64,000 nt of DNA from Mesostigma viride (GCA_009746045.1 RPFO01000167.1:849431-913430), one strand, 5' to 3'; shown: positions 34,913 through 46,450, counted from the stretch's first letter. Numbers and translations are program-made. The notes: generated by a model from the sequence alone, not told the origin.

Positions 34913-35274
34913 GGTTCAGATGTGCGGAGATACTATGCGATCCAGCCGGTCCACGACCTGTTTGTAGAGCTTGTGCCAAGGGGCAGCACCGAACAGATGT
35001 GGGTGACGTTGCAAAAAACATCGGACTTGACGGAGCATAATGGCTCGGTCATAGTCTTTGACCAGTAAACGCTGCAAGAGTTCAACAAGAGTCGTGATGA
35101 AATCAACACGATAAGAACAAAGACGGATAGATGTTGTAGTTAGTTGCTGTTAGATAGATGTCGTAGGTAGCTGATGTAGATAGCTTAGACCGGTACAGCT
35201 CCCCCTAGGGCCGTGTGCGGCTGCCTAGATAGATGTTGTAGTTCGAATGCTGTTAGCGGATGTAGTATGTAGCC

Positions 35275-35515
35275 AATGTAGATAGATTAGACCGGTAGGA
35301 ATGTTTGCACCCATCCATCCATCCATCGGGGTTAATGCTCCGTGACTCCCCAACGGGAGCACGAGTCTAATTAATTAATTAATTAATTAATTAGACCGGT
35401 AGGACTGTTTGCACCCACCCATCCATCCATCGGGGTCAGTCAGTAACGCTCATCCGTCATGACTCCCCAACGGCCGGAGCACGAGTCCGTCTAATTAATT
35501 AATTAATTAATGGTC
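35275..35515 (-). repeat. Hairpin repeat family, two tandem copies
   Basis: Each copy reads (plus strand) ACCGGTAGGA, TGTTTGCACCCA, (CATC)3-4, GGGG, hairpin, GAGTC, TAATTAATTAATT. The first hairpin is ATGCTCC (35335-35341) / GGAGCAC (35356-35362). The second (about 35440-35490) is disrupted by a short internal duplication. Confidence 0.88.
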
Positions 35516-36082
35516 GACTCAGTGCCGGTGGAAGTTTCCAATTTGGATGACATGCCGGGTGGCTGCAGTGGTCAATGCTGGCTCGTCCGCGCAGGAAGAG
35601 CATGCGCATAGCGCTCTGCGGCCTTTCCGTCCCGCGGTCGGCCGGGCGGCGGGCGCCCGGCCATGAGCTGGCAGCTTGCTGCGGACGCATCGCCGTGTCG
35701 GGATTTGGACCAAATCTGGACGCGGCGCCAACTGGGACACGTGACTGACGTTAGTATACCGGGATTTCTCAACCGCAAGCAAGCATCATGTCGCACGCCA
35801 TAATTATGGATATTTATTTGTCGTAAACTAGACTCGTAAACTAAACATGGAATCATTTCATTTCGGCATCCAGGAGATTCCATGTCCACGCTGGAATTAT
35901 AAAACCGCAGCGACAGGTCATCAACTTCTGGCGGTTTGAGAGAAGCATACACCAGTCAAGGATGGAAGCTTTCACGTTTCGTCAATTTGAGCCGCGGGCA
36001 AGAATTGAGATTCAGAGGAATTATTTTTAAACGCGTTGGTAAACAGGAGAGAACCTTGAAAGTAGAATTTCCTGCCGGGAAA

Positions 36083-39000
36083 ATGTCTGTCCCTCCGGAC
36101 GAAACTCCTGAAGTGAAGGACAGCAGCTGGATGACAACGATGCCGTCAGACGTCGTGTGGAAAATTATGAGTAAAGTATCTCTTGATGACAGGCTACGAT
36201 GCGAGCAGGTATGCAAGAGCTGGCGCGCCGTGCTGCGGCAGCCCAGTCTCTGGCGCGACCTCAGCTTTGCGTCCGTGCCTTTAGCTCATAAGAGAGTGCG
36301 CGACAGCGTGTTACTGCGCATGGTCGAGCGAGCTCACGTTCCTTCCTCGTTGTTACATAAGAGACCCTCCATAGAGCTTACCAGTTTGGATTTGCAGGGG
36401 TGCAAGCGGGTATCAGAGAAATGCCTATTGTTTGTGCTCTCCCAATGCCGCTCCCTGGAGCGCCTCTCCGTCCGCCGCTCCATGCTACTAAGCACCTGGG
36501 GCTTGCGATCCCTCCTGGATAACAACAACGGCTGGTGCAACGTAGACAACATGCATGTTTCGGTCGGCGTCCGCTGGGGATGCCATGCCATGACTCCCGA
36601 TGAGATCCAGGCGGAGATGAACCTGCTCGTCCGTGCGATATCGGGACGGAAGCTGGAAGCGGGCAAAGGAGTCAACCTTCACACAATCGACATACGAGGT
36701 ATGTTACATGTCCCGAATTGCCCGCTGATGTTGCTGTGGCAAGTACTTGCCTACGATGCCCACGTGGGGAGAGCAAGGTTTCTTACAGAGGGAGAGACGT
36801 GAGAGTGTTTTATGCTGCCATGTTGGCCATGTTCATACCCTGAACGAACAGCACAAACCAAGAGCCTAATATTTGCCCTCTCTGTGCGTCCGATCGCATT
36901 GACCCTGCTTTTACCATGCTTGCCCAACCAAGTGTGGAGCAATTTTTTTAATAGGAGGGTGACTGTCCTGTCTATAAGTAGCCATCGCGCACACATGCCA
37001 TCTCTTACCGCTTGCTGCTTGCCGCTGCACCCATGGACAACATTTGGATCCACTAACAACCCTTGGATCGTCATGTGCCCATGTCCGTTTTCATGGTCCA
37101 AGTCTCTCGCAGCTCATCGCTGCCGCTCCCTGTATCTCCCAGCTGTGCTGTAGTTCCTTCAAGACGATGACCCTGTGATCTAGTGGATTCTTCCCAAAGA
37201 TGCATGGTGTTCCGAGGGTCGGGGCTAGCTGTGTAAATAATCTTGTGCGGCATTATTATGTATTTGTTTATTTAAGGTCCAGCTTTGTGGTCTATGCCTG
37301 GGCGCTTGGTAATGAGGTTGCGAAGGGAGGTTAGTGAAGCTTTGTGGGGAGGTTAGAGGGTGCATTAGGATTGGATCCATGGGCACTACCACTTACATGC
37401 ACGCATGCGCACACTTGCTCGCGCATGCACGCACACACGCATATACGCACACATGTTGACAGTTCCACTTTTACCCACTGAGAGTTGTTAACAACCCCCC
37501 GAAACAAACACCAAGGTCCACCCATACCACGGAAATTTCCCGCCCAGTAACAACAAGCACACAACCCTGGTGTACGTGCCCCTGGTGTACGTGTAGACCA
37601 GCTGGGGGGGTGACATTGGCCGCAACCACTCACGTTTACCCTCAGCTCACGTGTGTTTACCCTACCGTTTACCCCCGTGTCCTCTCGTTTCCTCCCTCCA
37701 AACACCAACCCACCTGCCACCGTCCCACCACGGGCATCCCGCAGGGCACCGGGTGGGTGATGGCGGTGCGCGCCGGCTGGTTGAGGCCCTGCAAGAGAAC
37801 CGCGTGCTGACCAAGCTAAAGCTGTGCAGCAGGTAGGGGCACAAGCGAGGGAAGACAAGCACGTGCTGACCAAGCTGAAACTGTGCAGCAGGTCTAAAAT
37901 AAGAAACCTAGTATAACTACGATGTGATAACTAAACAAAAAATCTTGTATAGTAACCTACTATGTAGTAGGGGTTAGGAAAACCGTGCTTGGCACGAAGC
38001 TGAAGCGGTCCAGCAGGCTTGTTTACAGAGGGCAAAAAATAAACATGCAAGTAGGGTTGAGGCTGAAAGCGTGCAGCAATTGATGAACCAAGCTCATGCT
38101 GTGCAGCATGATGTTGAAACTGGGGCGAGAAAAGCACAGCGGGTAGGGTGAAGCGTGATGGCCTCGTTGAAGCGGTGCAGCGGGTAAAGGGAAAGGCGCA
38201 GCCGCGTGGGGCATGAAAACACAAGTGCAAGCAGCATGCGTTGCAGCAGGCAGGAACCAGGCTCAAGCCGTACAGCCGGTGTGCTCCATGGGGGCTAGAG
38301 GACGCAGCAGGTTGGGATGATAGGGCGTGCAAGGGCACGCAGCAAGCGGTGCAGCCGGTGAGCGCCAGAGGATCGACCAGCTGTCGACCAGCTGCATGGG
38401 GCATGAACGCCCGCGCCCCGCGCAGCAGGTACACGCGGCACAAACACGCAGCGGGCATCTGTTCTCCGCCCAGCTTGAGCGGTGCAGCACGTGTGCACCT
38501 GATGGACCAGGCAGACACGTGTGCTTACAAAGCTGAAGTCGCCTTGTTCCCCGTTGGGCACGCCTGCTGCGTTGAAATCTAAGGACCGCAGCTTACGGAT
38601 CCATCTGCCCATCCGCCCATCCTCCCGCTAGGCACCTGCCTAACGATGCCTCCACTTCTGCGCCATTGCCGCGTTGAAAATTTCTGTACCTGTTCCCGCT
38701 GCGCCCGGTCGCCCACAGTGACATCAGCGACAAGGGTGCGGTCGCGCTGGCGGGGTTGTTGCGGCAGCAGGGGTCGGTGCTCGCCAAGCTGGACCTGGGA
38801 GGTAGGCCTGTCGGGGGGCCTTGCAGCCTGGGATGGGTGATTCAAACCAGCTTGGTAGGAGGTGCATTTTTGTATTCACACACAATGACACTCATTCACA
38901 CACACCCACACACACACACAAAGACACACATAAGTGCACCATTGCCCCTTGTAGAACTTTTGTGCTGCCATACTGCTGCAGCTGGCCCACTTCCCGCACA

Positions 39001-42000
39001 ACGCGCCTAGACTCTGGCGAACCCCCCCGCATGCTCCTGCATGACCCCCACGAGGCATACAACATTTTCCTAATCGAAAAGGGGTTGCCTTCCGAACCCG
39101 TAGTAATCCTGCAACAAGATCGGGGGCTCCGCCCCCGAACCCCCGCTACTTGGCAGATTCTGTGCCTCAACGGCTTTTTGTGCCTCAACGGCAAGTACTA
39201 GCACAGCCGTACACTCCCGCTCACACAGCCGGCCCACTAGCAAGTCAGCCGAACCTGTCCGGCCGGCCACAGGTTGGGATCCCCTGGATTACGCAACGAT
39301 TCCATGCAAATTCATTGTGCCGGACGGTTTGCTGGCCTATTTTGGGAAGCCGGTGGCTGAACTGAACCGCAACTAAACGTGGTCTGTCAGTAAGTCAGGT
39401 CGGTACGTCAGATTTATCTCTTTTTGGCAGCAACCGCCAAATACCCCTTGAATCGGTCTGCTCCTTGCCGATTTCCCTCGCCCGTTCCAAACACCTAGGC
39501 CAATTTCAAGCTCAACTTGGCCCGCATCGTTGTGCATAGCTCCGGCTCTTAGCTACTCTCGAAAAGTTAACTGTTAATTACGTTACGAGTGTTTATGTGT
39601 AATTCCCGCCAAATACGAGCGTTTATGTGTCCTTCCCGCCAAAAAATAATTCCGTTTGTTTGGTTCCGTGTTGAGAAAAGTTTGGGCGCCGGACGTTACG
39701 CGGTGACAGGCCGCTAGAAAGCGTACGCATGGGATCTGCGTACAGATTTTGTGGAAACAAGTTGTGTGTTCGGATTTTTGCGCTACTCGGGTACGGACCA
39801 GGTTTGCCGGAAGAGTTTGCGAAACAAGCTGCGGACCATAATCGTAGTATATAGGGGAACCCAACCTGCGCCCCGCACATTCTATGGAACGCCCACAAAT
39901 TTTGCAGAGCGTTTTTTTCTCGTAGGCAACTCATCACCTCCTTCAAGCCTTCAGCATTCCCCACCCACATACCCACCCACCCACCCACCCACCCACCCAC
40001 CCACCCACCACTGGGGATATCAACCATCCGCTGGTCTCCTCTGTGCCATCCCTCACAATGTACATGAGTGATTCAATTCTGTCATTGTCTCGCGTAACTC
40101 CGCTCATTATCCCCTCTGCTATCTCGCTCGTAGTCCCTTGTGCAGTTATTCCTGTGTGGACGTCCCGTATCCCGCGTCCTCAAACGCCATGCGACACAAA
40201 CCGCCCATGTTGTTTCTCGTATGGTCCCCTTGTAGTTATCTGCAGTGTCGGCATCTGCTAGATCGCGCATATGAACCACACCTCTTGCAGACCGCCCCAG
40301 GTCCCGCAAACCTCGTGCGCGTAGTGACGTTTGCAAACCACGCCACGCTATTGCTTGCAATCTACGTCGCGCTAACGTGTGCGAACCACGCCACGCTAAC
40401 GTTTGCAAACCTCGTCACGCTAATTCTTGCAAACCACGCCACACTCATGCTTGCGAACCACGCCACATCCTGCAGGCAACGTCGCGATCGGGCCCGAGGG
40501 CGTGCTCGCCCTGAGCGATGCCTTGGCCTCCAACGCGTCCCTCCAGAAGCTCGACCTCTCCGGGTGCGCCGTGCTGAACTCGGGCGCGCGCGCCCTCGGC
40601 GACGCGCTCCGCCGCAACCGCGCACTCCAGAAGATGCTGATCTCGGACTCGTCGATTGAGGACGCGGGCGCGCGCGACCTGGTCGAGGGGCTCAAGCACA
40701 ACGGGAGCCTTGTCAAGTTGGACATTGGCGGCAACAACTGCATCAGCGTGGACGGCGCGGTAGCGCTTGGGTCGTGCCTTCGCGTGAACCGCTCGCTGGT
40801 CAAGCTGTACATGAGCGGTACGTGAGTATGGGAACTAGGCTCTTCAACAATAAATAGATAAATAGGTAGATGAAGTCCTCCACCGTGATTCCCCCCGGCA
40901 CCACGCAGGCAACGACATCAACAACGCGGGCCTGTTCTAAACCAACACCAAATGCACGTTCCACCATTCAATGCTGACCGGACACGCAGGCAATGACATC
41001 AACGATGCAGGCGTGGAGGCCCTTGCGGCCGCGCTGCGCGGAAACGACACGCTCAAGGTGCTATATTTAGACGGGAGCGGCGTGACGGACGCCGGAGCGG
41101 TCGCGCTGGCCTCGGTACTCGCCCACAGCCGCTCGCTCAAGAAGCTTGGCCTGGCTTGCAACGCGGGGCTGCAGTCGAGGGGCGCGCTCGCGCTGGCGTC
41201 AGCGCTCAAGAGCAACACGTCCCTGGACAAGCTGTACTTGAGCGGCAACCGAGGGATCGGGGATGAGGGCGGGGCCGCGCTGGCAGACGCACTGGCCGCA
41301 AACGGCTGCCTCAAGAAGCTCTACGCCAGCGGTGAGCCGCCGCCGCCGTGTGCCTGTCTCCCCCTTGTCTCTGTCTCCTGTCCCCATCATGAGCACACGC
41401 CCATGTCCCCTTGCCATCATCTCTGTCCCTGTCCAGTCTCCCTTTTTGTACTTGTGCCTCGTGAAGCTGTGTGCCAGCGGTGATTTGCATGCCATTGCGC
41501 TCCCGAGGAGCCAGTTCTTCTTGTACGTTGCCGAGGATCTAACTCTTCTTCTGGTTTACTGAGGACCGTTCACTATACTGAGGACCGTTCACTATACTGA
41601 GGACCGTTCACTATACTGAGGACCGTTCACTATACTTACTAATCGCAATCGCAATCGCAATCGCAATCGCAATCGCAATCGCAATCGCAATCGCAATCGC
41701 AATCGCAATCGCAATCGCAATCGCAATCGCAATCGCAATCGCAATCGCAATCGCAATCACAATCGCAATCACAATCACAATGGCGATCGCAATCGCATGC
41801 CTCTAAGCTTGTACCCATTTCCATTTATCACTTGTAGTGTGCGAATGTCAATTATGTCAATTTGCTGCGATGCATACTCGAGTTGCTGCAGGGATGCTTT
41901 GAGCTCGAGTGACATTGTGTCACCTCCCTGCTACTGTTTGTTTCCATCATCCGTCGCCTCGTCCCTGACCTTTTGCCGCCCCATGGCGAGCTTGCATCAT

Positions 42001-42474
42001 CTTCGTTCCGCCATTCGCTTTGCTCACTTCATTTTTCAATCTTCCAGTCACCTCCTTCACATTGACTGGCAGTCCTAGTCAATTATCACGCCCTAACAAA
42101 ACCTCACCTTGCCCGGTCCCCTGGACATAAACTGATATTAGTGATTTCATCTCGCCCGGTTGCTGCATTGTACAACTGCCTGGTCGGTACAATCCCCTCC
42201 TTCTCGTTCTCTGGTGTTGCCACCAGAGAGCTCGCTGGGCGACGACAGCGCGCGCGCGCTGGCGGAGGCGCTGACGCGCAACAAGTCGCTGACGGTGCTG
42301 GACCTGAGCAGCAACGCGATCAGCGACGAGGGCGCGGCCGCAATCGTGGCGCGCCTGGGCGACACCTGTCTTGCCAAGCTGGACCTGCGCGGCAACCACT
42401 GCATGAGCAGCGCAAGCGTGCACGCGATGGAGCAGGCGCGCAAGAGCCTCAACGGGACGCTCATCTACATCTGA
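36083..42474 (+). CDS. F-box / leucine-rich-repeat protein, six exons
   Basis: Likely substrate receptor of an SCF ubiquitin ligase. Exons 36083-36698, 37745-37832, 38719-38801, 40476-40817, 40990-41331 and 42227-42474 join in consistent phases. The N-terminus has an F-box (MPSDVVWKIMSKVSLDDRLR then CEQVCKSWRAVLRQPSLWRD). The rest is built of about 28-residue ribonuclease-inhibitor-type LRRs (for example GDGGARRLVEALQENRVLTK, DISDKGAVALAGLLRQQ). Exons 4 and 5 have the same length (342 nt, about four repeats each), indicating exon duplication. The end is LNGTLIYI then TGA. The ATG at 36083 is chosen because the F-box begins about 28 residues later and upstream codons look non-conserved. Introns contain partial copies of exon borders (see findings). 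An additional small exon between 38802 and 40475 cannot be excluded. Confidence 0.82.
37862..38500 (+). repeat. Degenerate copies of an exon end inside F-box/LRR intron 2
   Basis: The last 30 bp of exon 2 plus donor (ending AAGCTGTGCAGCAGGT) recur at 37862-37893 almost exactly, then at 37984-38017, 38162-38187, 38255-38282, 38335-38362 and 38470-38495 in decaying form, centred on AAGCKGTSCAGCRGGT. Confidence 0.75.
39960..40015. repeat. (CCCA)n tract
   Basis: Short CCCACCCA array in F-box/LRR intron 3. Confidence 0.9.
40325..40472. repeat. About 28-bp tandem repeat before exon 4
   Basis: GCAAACCACGCCACGCTAAC and variants repeat five times directly upstream of the exon 4 acceptor (40475). Confidence 0.88.
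41560..41790. repeat. 19-bp repeat followed by (GCAATC)n
   Basis: CTGAGGACCGTTCACTATA repeats four times, followed by about 24 GCAATC hexamers. Both are in F-box/LRR intron 5. Confidence 0.95.
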
Positions 42475-42663
42475 GGAACCAGATCAGAAAAGAATTTAGA
42501 ATAGAAGTCTGCTCGCTTATTATACTAAGTGAGACAACTAAATATATTCATTGATTCCGGCCTGGATTCATTTGCAGATCTCGTTTTTCCGCGTTTTCCG
42601 CGGACCGGCACTTAACGCAAATGGTTTTCACCTTTGCGGCGTGCCAAATCAGAATATTCATTC

Positions 42664-42963
42664 AGAATGATAAATTACGGAGGTGAGATTGGCATGCAAA
42701 ATAAGGACCCCCAAAAGAAGAGGAACCCTGAAGAAATTATTAGTAATCTGACACGGACATCCAAGGATCACGCCAGCTGCACAAGGTACAACTAACTACA
42801 TCACAAAACTACGACACGCAGCAACATCGCTGCCGGCCCACCAGGCAGGCCTGGGAGGGATCTAGACCGCATGGGTCGCGACAAAGTCGGCCCGGGCCGG
42901 TGCGGCGAAATAACACATCAGCCACGGTGCGAGTGAGGCGAGTGACAGGCGCTGCCGCCAATA
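42664..42963 (-). pseudogene. LINE A, left arm (5'-truncated inverted copy)
   Basis: About 300 bp match the reverse complement of 43235-43528: the end of an endonuclease-type LINE protein (LTRTVADVLFRRT) and its 3' UTR. The 3' end points left and is followed outward by AATGAATAT. Indels break the reading frame. Confidence 0.8.
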
Positions 42964-43017
42964 CGAATAGCACATATATATTCATTGATTTGTTCAGGGT
43001 TATTATTAATTTCTTCA

Positions 43018-43528
43018 GGGTTATTGGCGCTGCTGCCGCTGTGGCTGAGCACGACAAGTTTGCCTCCTACGGCAATGTGGGGCCCCACCGGGTCATCCCC
43101 TTTGTCCTTGAGGAGTTCGGGGCCATGGGCCCCAAGACAGCGGAGTTTTTCCACGAGTGCTGCCAGCGCCGTGAAGACCGCCTCGACCTCGAGGGTCAGA
43201 CCGCCCCGTGGTCGGCCCGCACGTGGTCCTCGTATTGGCGGCAGCGCCTGTCACTCGCCCTCACTCGCACCGTGGCTGATGTGTTATTCCGCCGCACCCG
43301 GGCCGACTTTGTCGCGACCCATGCGGTCTAGATCCCTTCCAGGCCTGCATGGTGGGCCGGCAGCGCTGTTGCTGCGTGTAGTTTTGTGGTGTATAGTTAG
43401 TTGTACCTTGTGCAGCTGGCGTGATCCTTGGATGTCCGTGTCAGATTACTATTTCGTCAGGGTTCTCCTTCTTTTCGGGGTTTTCCTTATGTTGCATGCC
43501 ACTCTCACCACCGTAATTTATCATTATT
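43018..43528 (+). pseudogene. LINE A, right arm (C-terminal part of RLE domain)
   Basis: Encodes FASYGNVGPHRVIPFVLEEF and WSSYWRQRLSLALTRTVADV to a stop at 43331, matching the last 110 residues of the LINE at 44217-46160 at clearly diverged identity, then a 200-bp 3' UTR of its own family. The 3' end (TAATTTATCATT) is followed by AATGAATAT. Confidence 0.82.
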
Positions 43529-43543
43529 AATGAATATATATGT

Positions 43544-44191
43544 TTAAAATATAATTACTTACGGCAGAGTGAAATCACTCAAACCAAAGCAAACGCCCAG
43601 CTATAAACCTATATACAGAGCCAAGTCAAAGCTCTATACTACGAGAAGACCAATGGAAACTCCTAACGGGAGGAACCTAATAGCCCTGCTGCACCGCAAA
43701 ATCAGCCCGCGTACGGCGGAGCATGATGTCAGCCATGGCCCGAGTCAGCGCCACCGACAAGCGCTGACGCCAATATGACGTCCAGGTCCGCGCCGACCAT
43801 GCATGGGGCCCGCTGGCCCTCCAGGTCCAGCCGGTCCTCCCGGAGCCGGCAACACTCCTTGAAGAAGGCGGAGGTCAGGGGCCCCATGGCCCCAAACTCC
43901 TCCAGGACAAAGGGCACCACACGATGGTGCCCGACGTCGCCGTAGGCCAGGAGCTTGGCCCGCTCCGCCCGGTCCGCCGTGTAACCTGCCGTGAGGGAGG
44001 CCCCAGCCACGTGGCTAAGAGCCAAGGGCCGCGCCACCGAAACGTCAATAAGCAGATGCCGGCCACCCCCCTCAAAGTCCAGCACCACGATGTCAGGCCG
44101 GTGGTTGGGGGAATAGAAGGCAGCGCCATCCGCATCCTCAGACCGGATGTTCGCGTGGGGGATCGAAAACCGACCGAACCATGGCGAGCAC
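43544..44191 (-). pseudogene. LINE B, left arm (5'-truncated inverted copy)
   Basis: Near-identical reverse complement of about 45650-46285, encoding VFPHANIRSEDADGAAFYSP through the end of the protein with small indels near its C-terminus, plus the 3' UTR. Outward flank begins ACATATATATTCATT. Confidence 0.88.
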
Positions 44192-44216
44192 CAATGAATA
44201 TACATATATGAAGTGA

Positions 44217-46160
44217 GCCCACGCTGTCGTCAAGGTCGACTGCCACAACGCGTTCAACAGTCTGTCCCGCGCCAGCATGTTTGCGGCCGTCCTGGAGTCC
44301 TTCGAGGACTTGTACGCTTGGACAGCCGTGTGCTACGGCCAGCCCGGCCAACTGGTTCACATCATGGAGGACGGCACTCGCGGCGGCCTGCTGTCGCGGT
44401 CGGGCACCCAGCAAGGGGACCCCCTGGGACCCCTGTACTTTGCCGCCCCCCTCCAGGGTTGCCTCCAAGCGGTCCATGCTGCCCACCCGGCGGTCGCTAT
44501 TCAGGCCTACTTGGATGATATCTACCTTCTGGGCCCTGTGCCGGACACCACCGCGGCTCTGCTGGCACTGCAGACTGCGGTGGCCGACATCAACCTCCAG
44601 TTGACCCTGGCCAAGTGCGCGGTGTACTCGCCCCAAGGTGATTGCTCCGGCTTTCCGCCCCAGCTCTTGGGCCGGGACGAGCGCCTCCACGGGTTGGATG
44701 TCCTCGGCGTTCCGGTTGGCGACCCCGCGTTTGTCATCGATGCTCTGCGGGCCGCCCTCGAGGCACGCACTGAGGTACTGCCCTTGATTGCGCGCCTTCA
44801 TGATTCGCAGACCAAGGGTCTGCTTCTGTGGTTTTGCGCTCACCCTCGCGTCGTTCACTGGCTCCGGGGCGCTCTTCCGGCTCAGGTCCGGCTGGCCGCC
44901 GAGGGCCACGACGAGCGCATCCAGTCGGCCTTGGCGCAGCTGGTCCCGGGCCCCGACCTCCCGCCACATGCTATTCGCATTGCCTCCCTGCCTGCACGGA
45001 TGGGTGGCTGTGGTCTGACTCGTGCCGCCCGGCTGGCCCCAGCAGCATTTTTGGGCTCCGTCGCTCAGTCGTGGGCGGAAAGCTGCCGGCTCCTGCCCCT
45101 TTTGGCAACGGCAGCGCCTGACCTCCTGGACCCCAGCAGCCCTTTGCCCTTCGTCACCGCCATCCAGGAGGCCTATGCTGAGATCCAGCAGGCCTGTTCT
45201 CCCGTCCGTGCCGCTCAGGCGGTACAGCGCCACCTCCCTCGCGGCACTCCCTCGGTCGCCTCCGTTCAATCTCCCGCCGCATTCCCTGCTCGCGTCATCG
45301 ATAAACACCAGAAAACCTACGCGGGTATTCTGCACACGGCTGATTGGATTGCTCTTTTCGCAGACCTCAACGCCCAGGGACGTGCGTGGATGTTCTCGCT
45401 TTCCTTGCGGAGTGTGGGCTCGGCGTACCTTCGTGCTCTTCCCATGGCCCCCCCATTCGCCTTGGCTCCCAGCCACTACTCGGTGGCGCTCCGGCACCAG
45501 CTATTTGCCCCGCAGCCTCTTGTTCCGGCCGGGCGGCCTTGTGGTAGCTGTGGGCAGCCGCTGGATCCCACGGGGACTCACTACCTTTCCTGCATGGGGG
45601 GCCAACAGAATCAGAATTGGTATTTGTATTTGCACACTGTCCTCCTGACGGTGGTGCTCGCCATGATTCGGTCGGTTTTCCCCCACGCGAACATCCGGTC
45701 CGAGGATGCGGATGGCGCTGCCTTCTATTCCCCCAACCACCGGCCTGACATCGTGGTGCTGGACTTTGAGGGGGGTGGCCGGCATCTGCTTATCGACGTT
45801 TCGGTGGCGCGGCCCTTGGCTCTTAGCCACGTGGCTGGGGCCTCCCTCACGGCAGGTTACACGGCGGACCGGGCGGAGCGGGCCAAGCTCCTGGCCTACG
45901 GCGACGTCGGGCACCATCGTGTGGTGCCCTTTGTCCTGGAGGAGTTTGGGGCCATGGGGCCCCTGACCTCCGCCTTCTTCAAGGAGTGTTGCCGGCTCCG
46001 GGAGGACCGGCTGGACCTGGAGGGCCAGCGGGCCCCATGGTCGGCGCGGACCTGGACGTCATATTGGCGTCAGCGCTTGTCGGTGGCGTTGACTCGGGCC
46101 ATGGCTGACATCATGCTCCGCCGTACGCGGGCTGATTTTGCGGTGCAGCAGGGCTATTAG
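44217..46160 (+). CDS. LINE B: reverse transcriptase with C-terminal PD-(D/E)XK endonuclease (5'-truncated)
   Basis: Copies the element RNA into DNA at a nicked target. The open frame enters at 44217 within RT motif A (KVDCHNAFNSLSR), then has motif B (GTQQGDPLGP) and the catalytic YLDDIYL about 80 residues after the first ATG (44277), and a conserved KCAVYSP. Near residues 421-440 is a zinc knuckle (CGSCGQPLDPTGTHYLSC). From about 488 comes a restriction-like endonuclease core: RPDIVVLDF, LLIDVSV and AERAKLLAYGD, the order typical of R2/NeSL/Utopia-type non-LTR elements. RT fingers and any N-terminal DNA-binding domain are missing, so this copy is dead on its own, although the remaining frame of over 640 codons has no stop, implying recent insertion. 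Confidence 0.88.
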   Translation, partial: AHAVVKVDCHNAFNSLSRASMFAAVLESFEDLYAWTAVCYGQPGQLVHIMEDGTRGGLLSRSGTQQGDPLGPLYFAAPLQGCLQAVHAAHPAVAIQAYLDDIYLLGPVPDTTAALLALQTAVADINLQLTLAKCAVYSPQGDCSGFPPQLLGRDERLHGLDVLGVPVGDPAFVIDALRAALEARTEVLPLIARLHDSQTKGLLLWFCAHPRVVHWLRGALPAQVRLAAEGHDERIQSALAQLVPGPDLPPHAIRIASLPARMGGCGLTRAARLAPAAFLGSVAQSWAESCRLLPLLATAAPDLLDPSSPLPFVTAIQEAYAEIQQACSPVRAAQAVQRHLPRGTPSVASVQSPAAFPARVIDKHQKTYAGILHTADWIALFADLNAQGRAWMFSLSLRSVGSAYLRALPMAPPFALAPSHYSVALRHQLFAPQPLVPAGRPCGSCGQPLDPTGTHYLSCMGGQQNQNWYLYLHTVLLTVVLAMIRSVFPHANIRSEDADGAAFYSPNHRPDIVVLDFEGGGRHLLIDVSVARPLALSHVAGASLTAGYTADRAERAKLLAYGDVGHHRVVPFVLEEFGAMGPLTSAFFKECCRLREDRLDLEGQRAPWSARTWTSYWRQRLSVALTRAMADIMLRRTRADFAVQQGY

Positions 46161-46298
46161 GTTCCTCCCGTTAGGAGTTTCCATTGGTCTTATCGTAGTA
46201 TAGAGATTTGACATGGCTCTGTATAGAGGTTTATAGCTGGGCGTTTGCTTTGGTTTGAGTGATTTCACTCTGCTGTAAGTAATTATATTTTTAATACA
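46161..46298 (+). other. LINE B 3' UTR
   Basis: Shared with the inverted arm at 43544-43690; it ends GTAAGTAATTATATTT followed by ACATATATGAAGTGAGG, after which the dispersed repeat seen at 4.24 kb begins. Confidence 0.75.
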
Positions 46299-46450
46299 TA
46301 TATGAAGTGAGGCAACTATGCCTGGACGCATGGCGATCCAATGCCGTGGAAGGACTAGGGTACTTGTCTGAGAGGAAAAACGCGAAGGCCGCGGGAGCCA
46401 CGTGGCTATCTCTAGGAAGACCTGCATGGAGGGAGACAGAGGGTTACAAG
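46298..46450. repeat. Dispersed repeat, copy 2 (partner at 4237-4400)
   Basis: Begins GAAGTGAGGCAACTA and matches the COQ2-intron copy through GGAAGACCTGCATGGAGGGA. Confidence 0.75.

Noticed and set aside
39120-39150. CGGGGGCTCCGCCCCCG hairpin as a terminator
   Set aside because: It lies within an intron of the F-box/LRR gene and eukaryotic termination does not rely on such hairpins; probably a GC repeat.
43875-45497. 540-codon minus-strand frame across the LINE
   Set aside because: It is antisense to a reverse transcriptase with clear catalytic motifs, and high GC opens the opposite strand.
43544-46298. LTR-type or foldback DNA transposon
   Set aside because: The arms are the 3' end of a LINE coding region and UTR, not terminal repeats flanking a transposase; they also differ in length.
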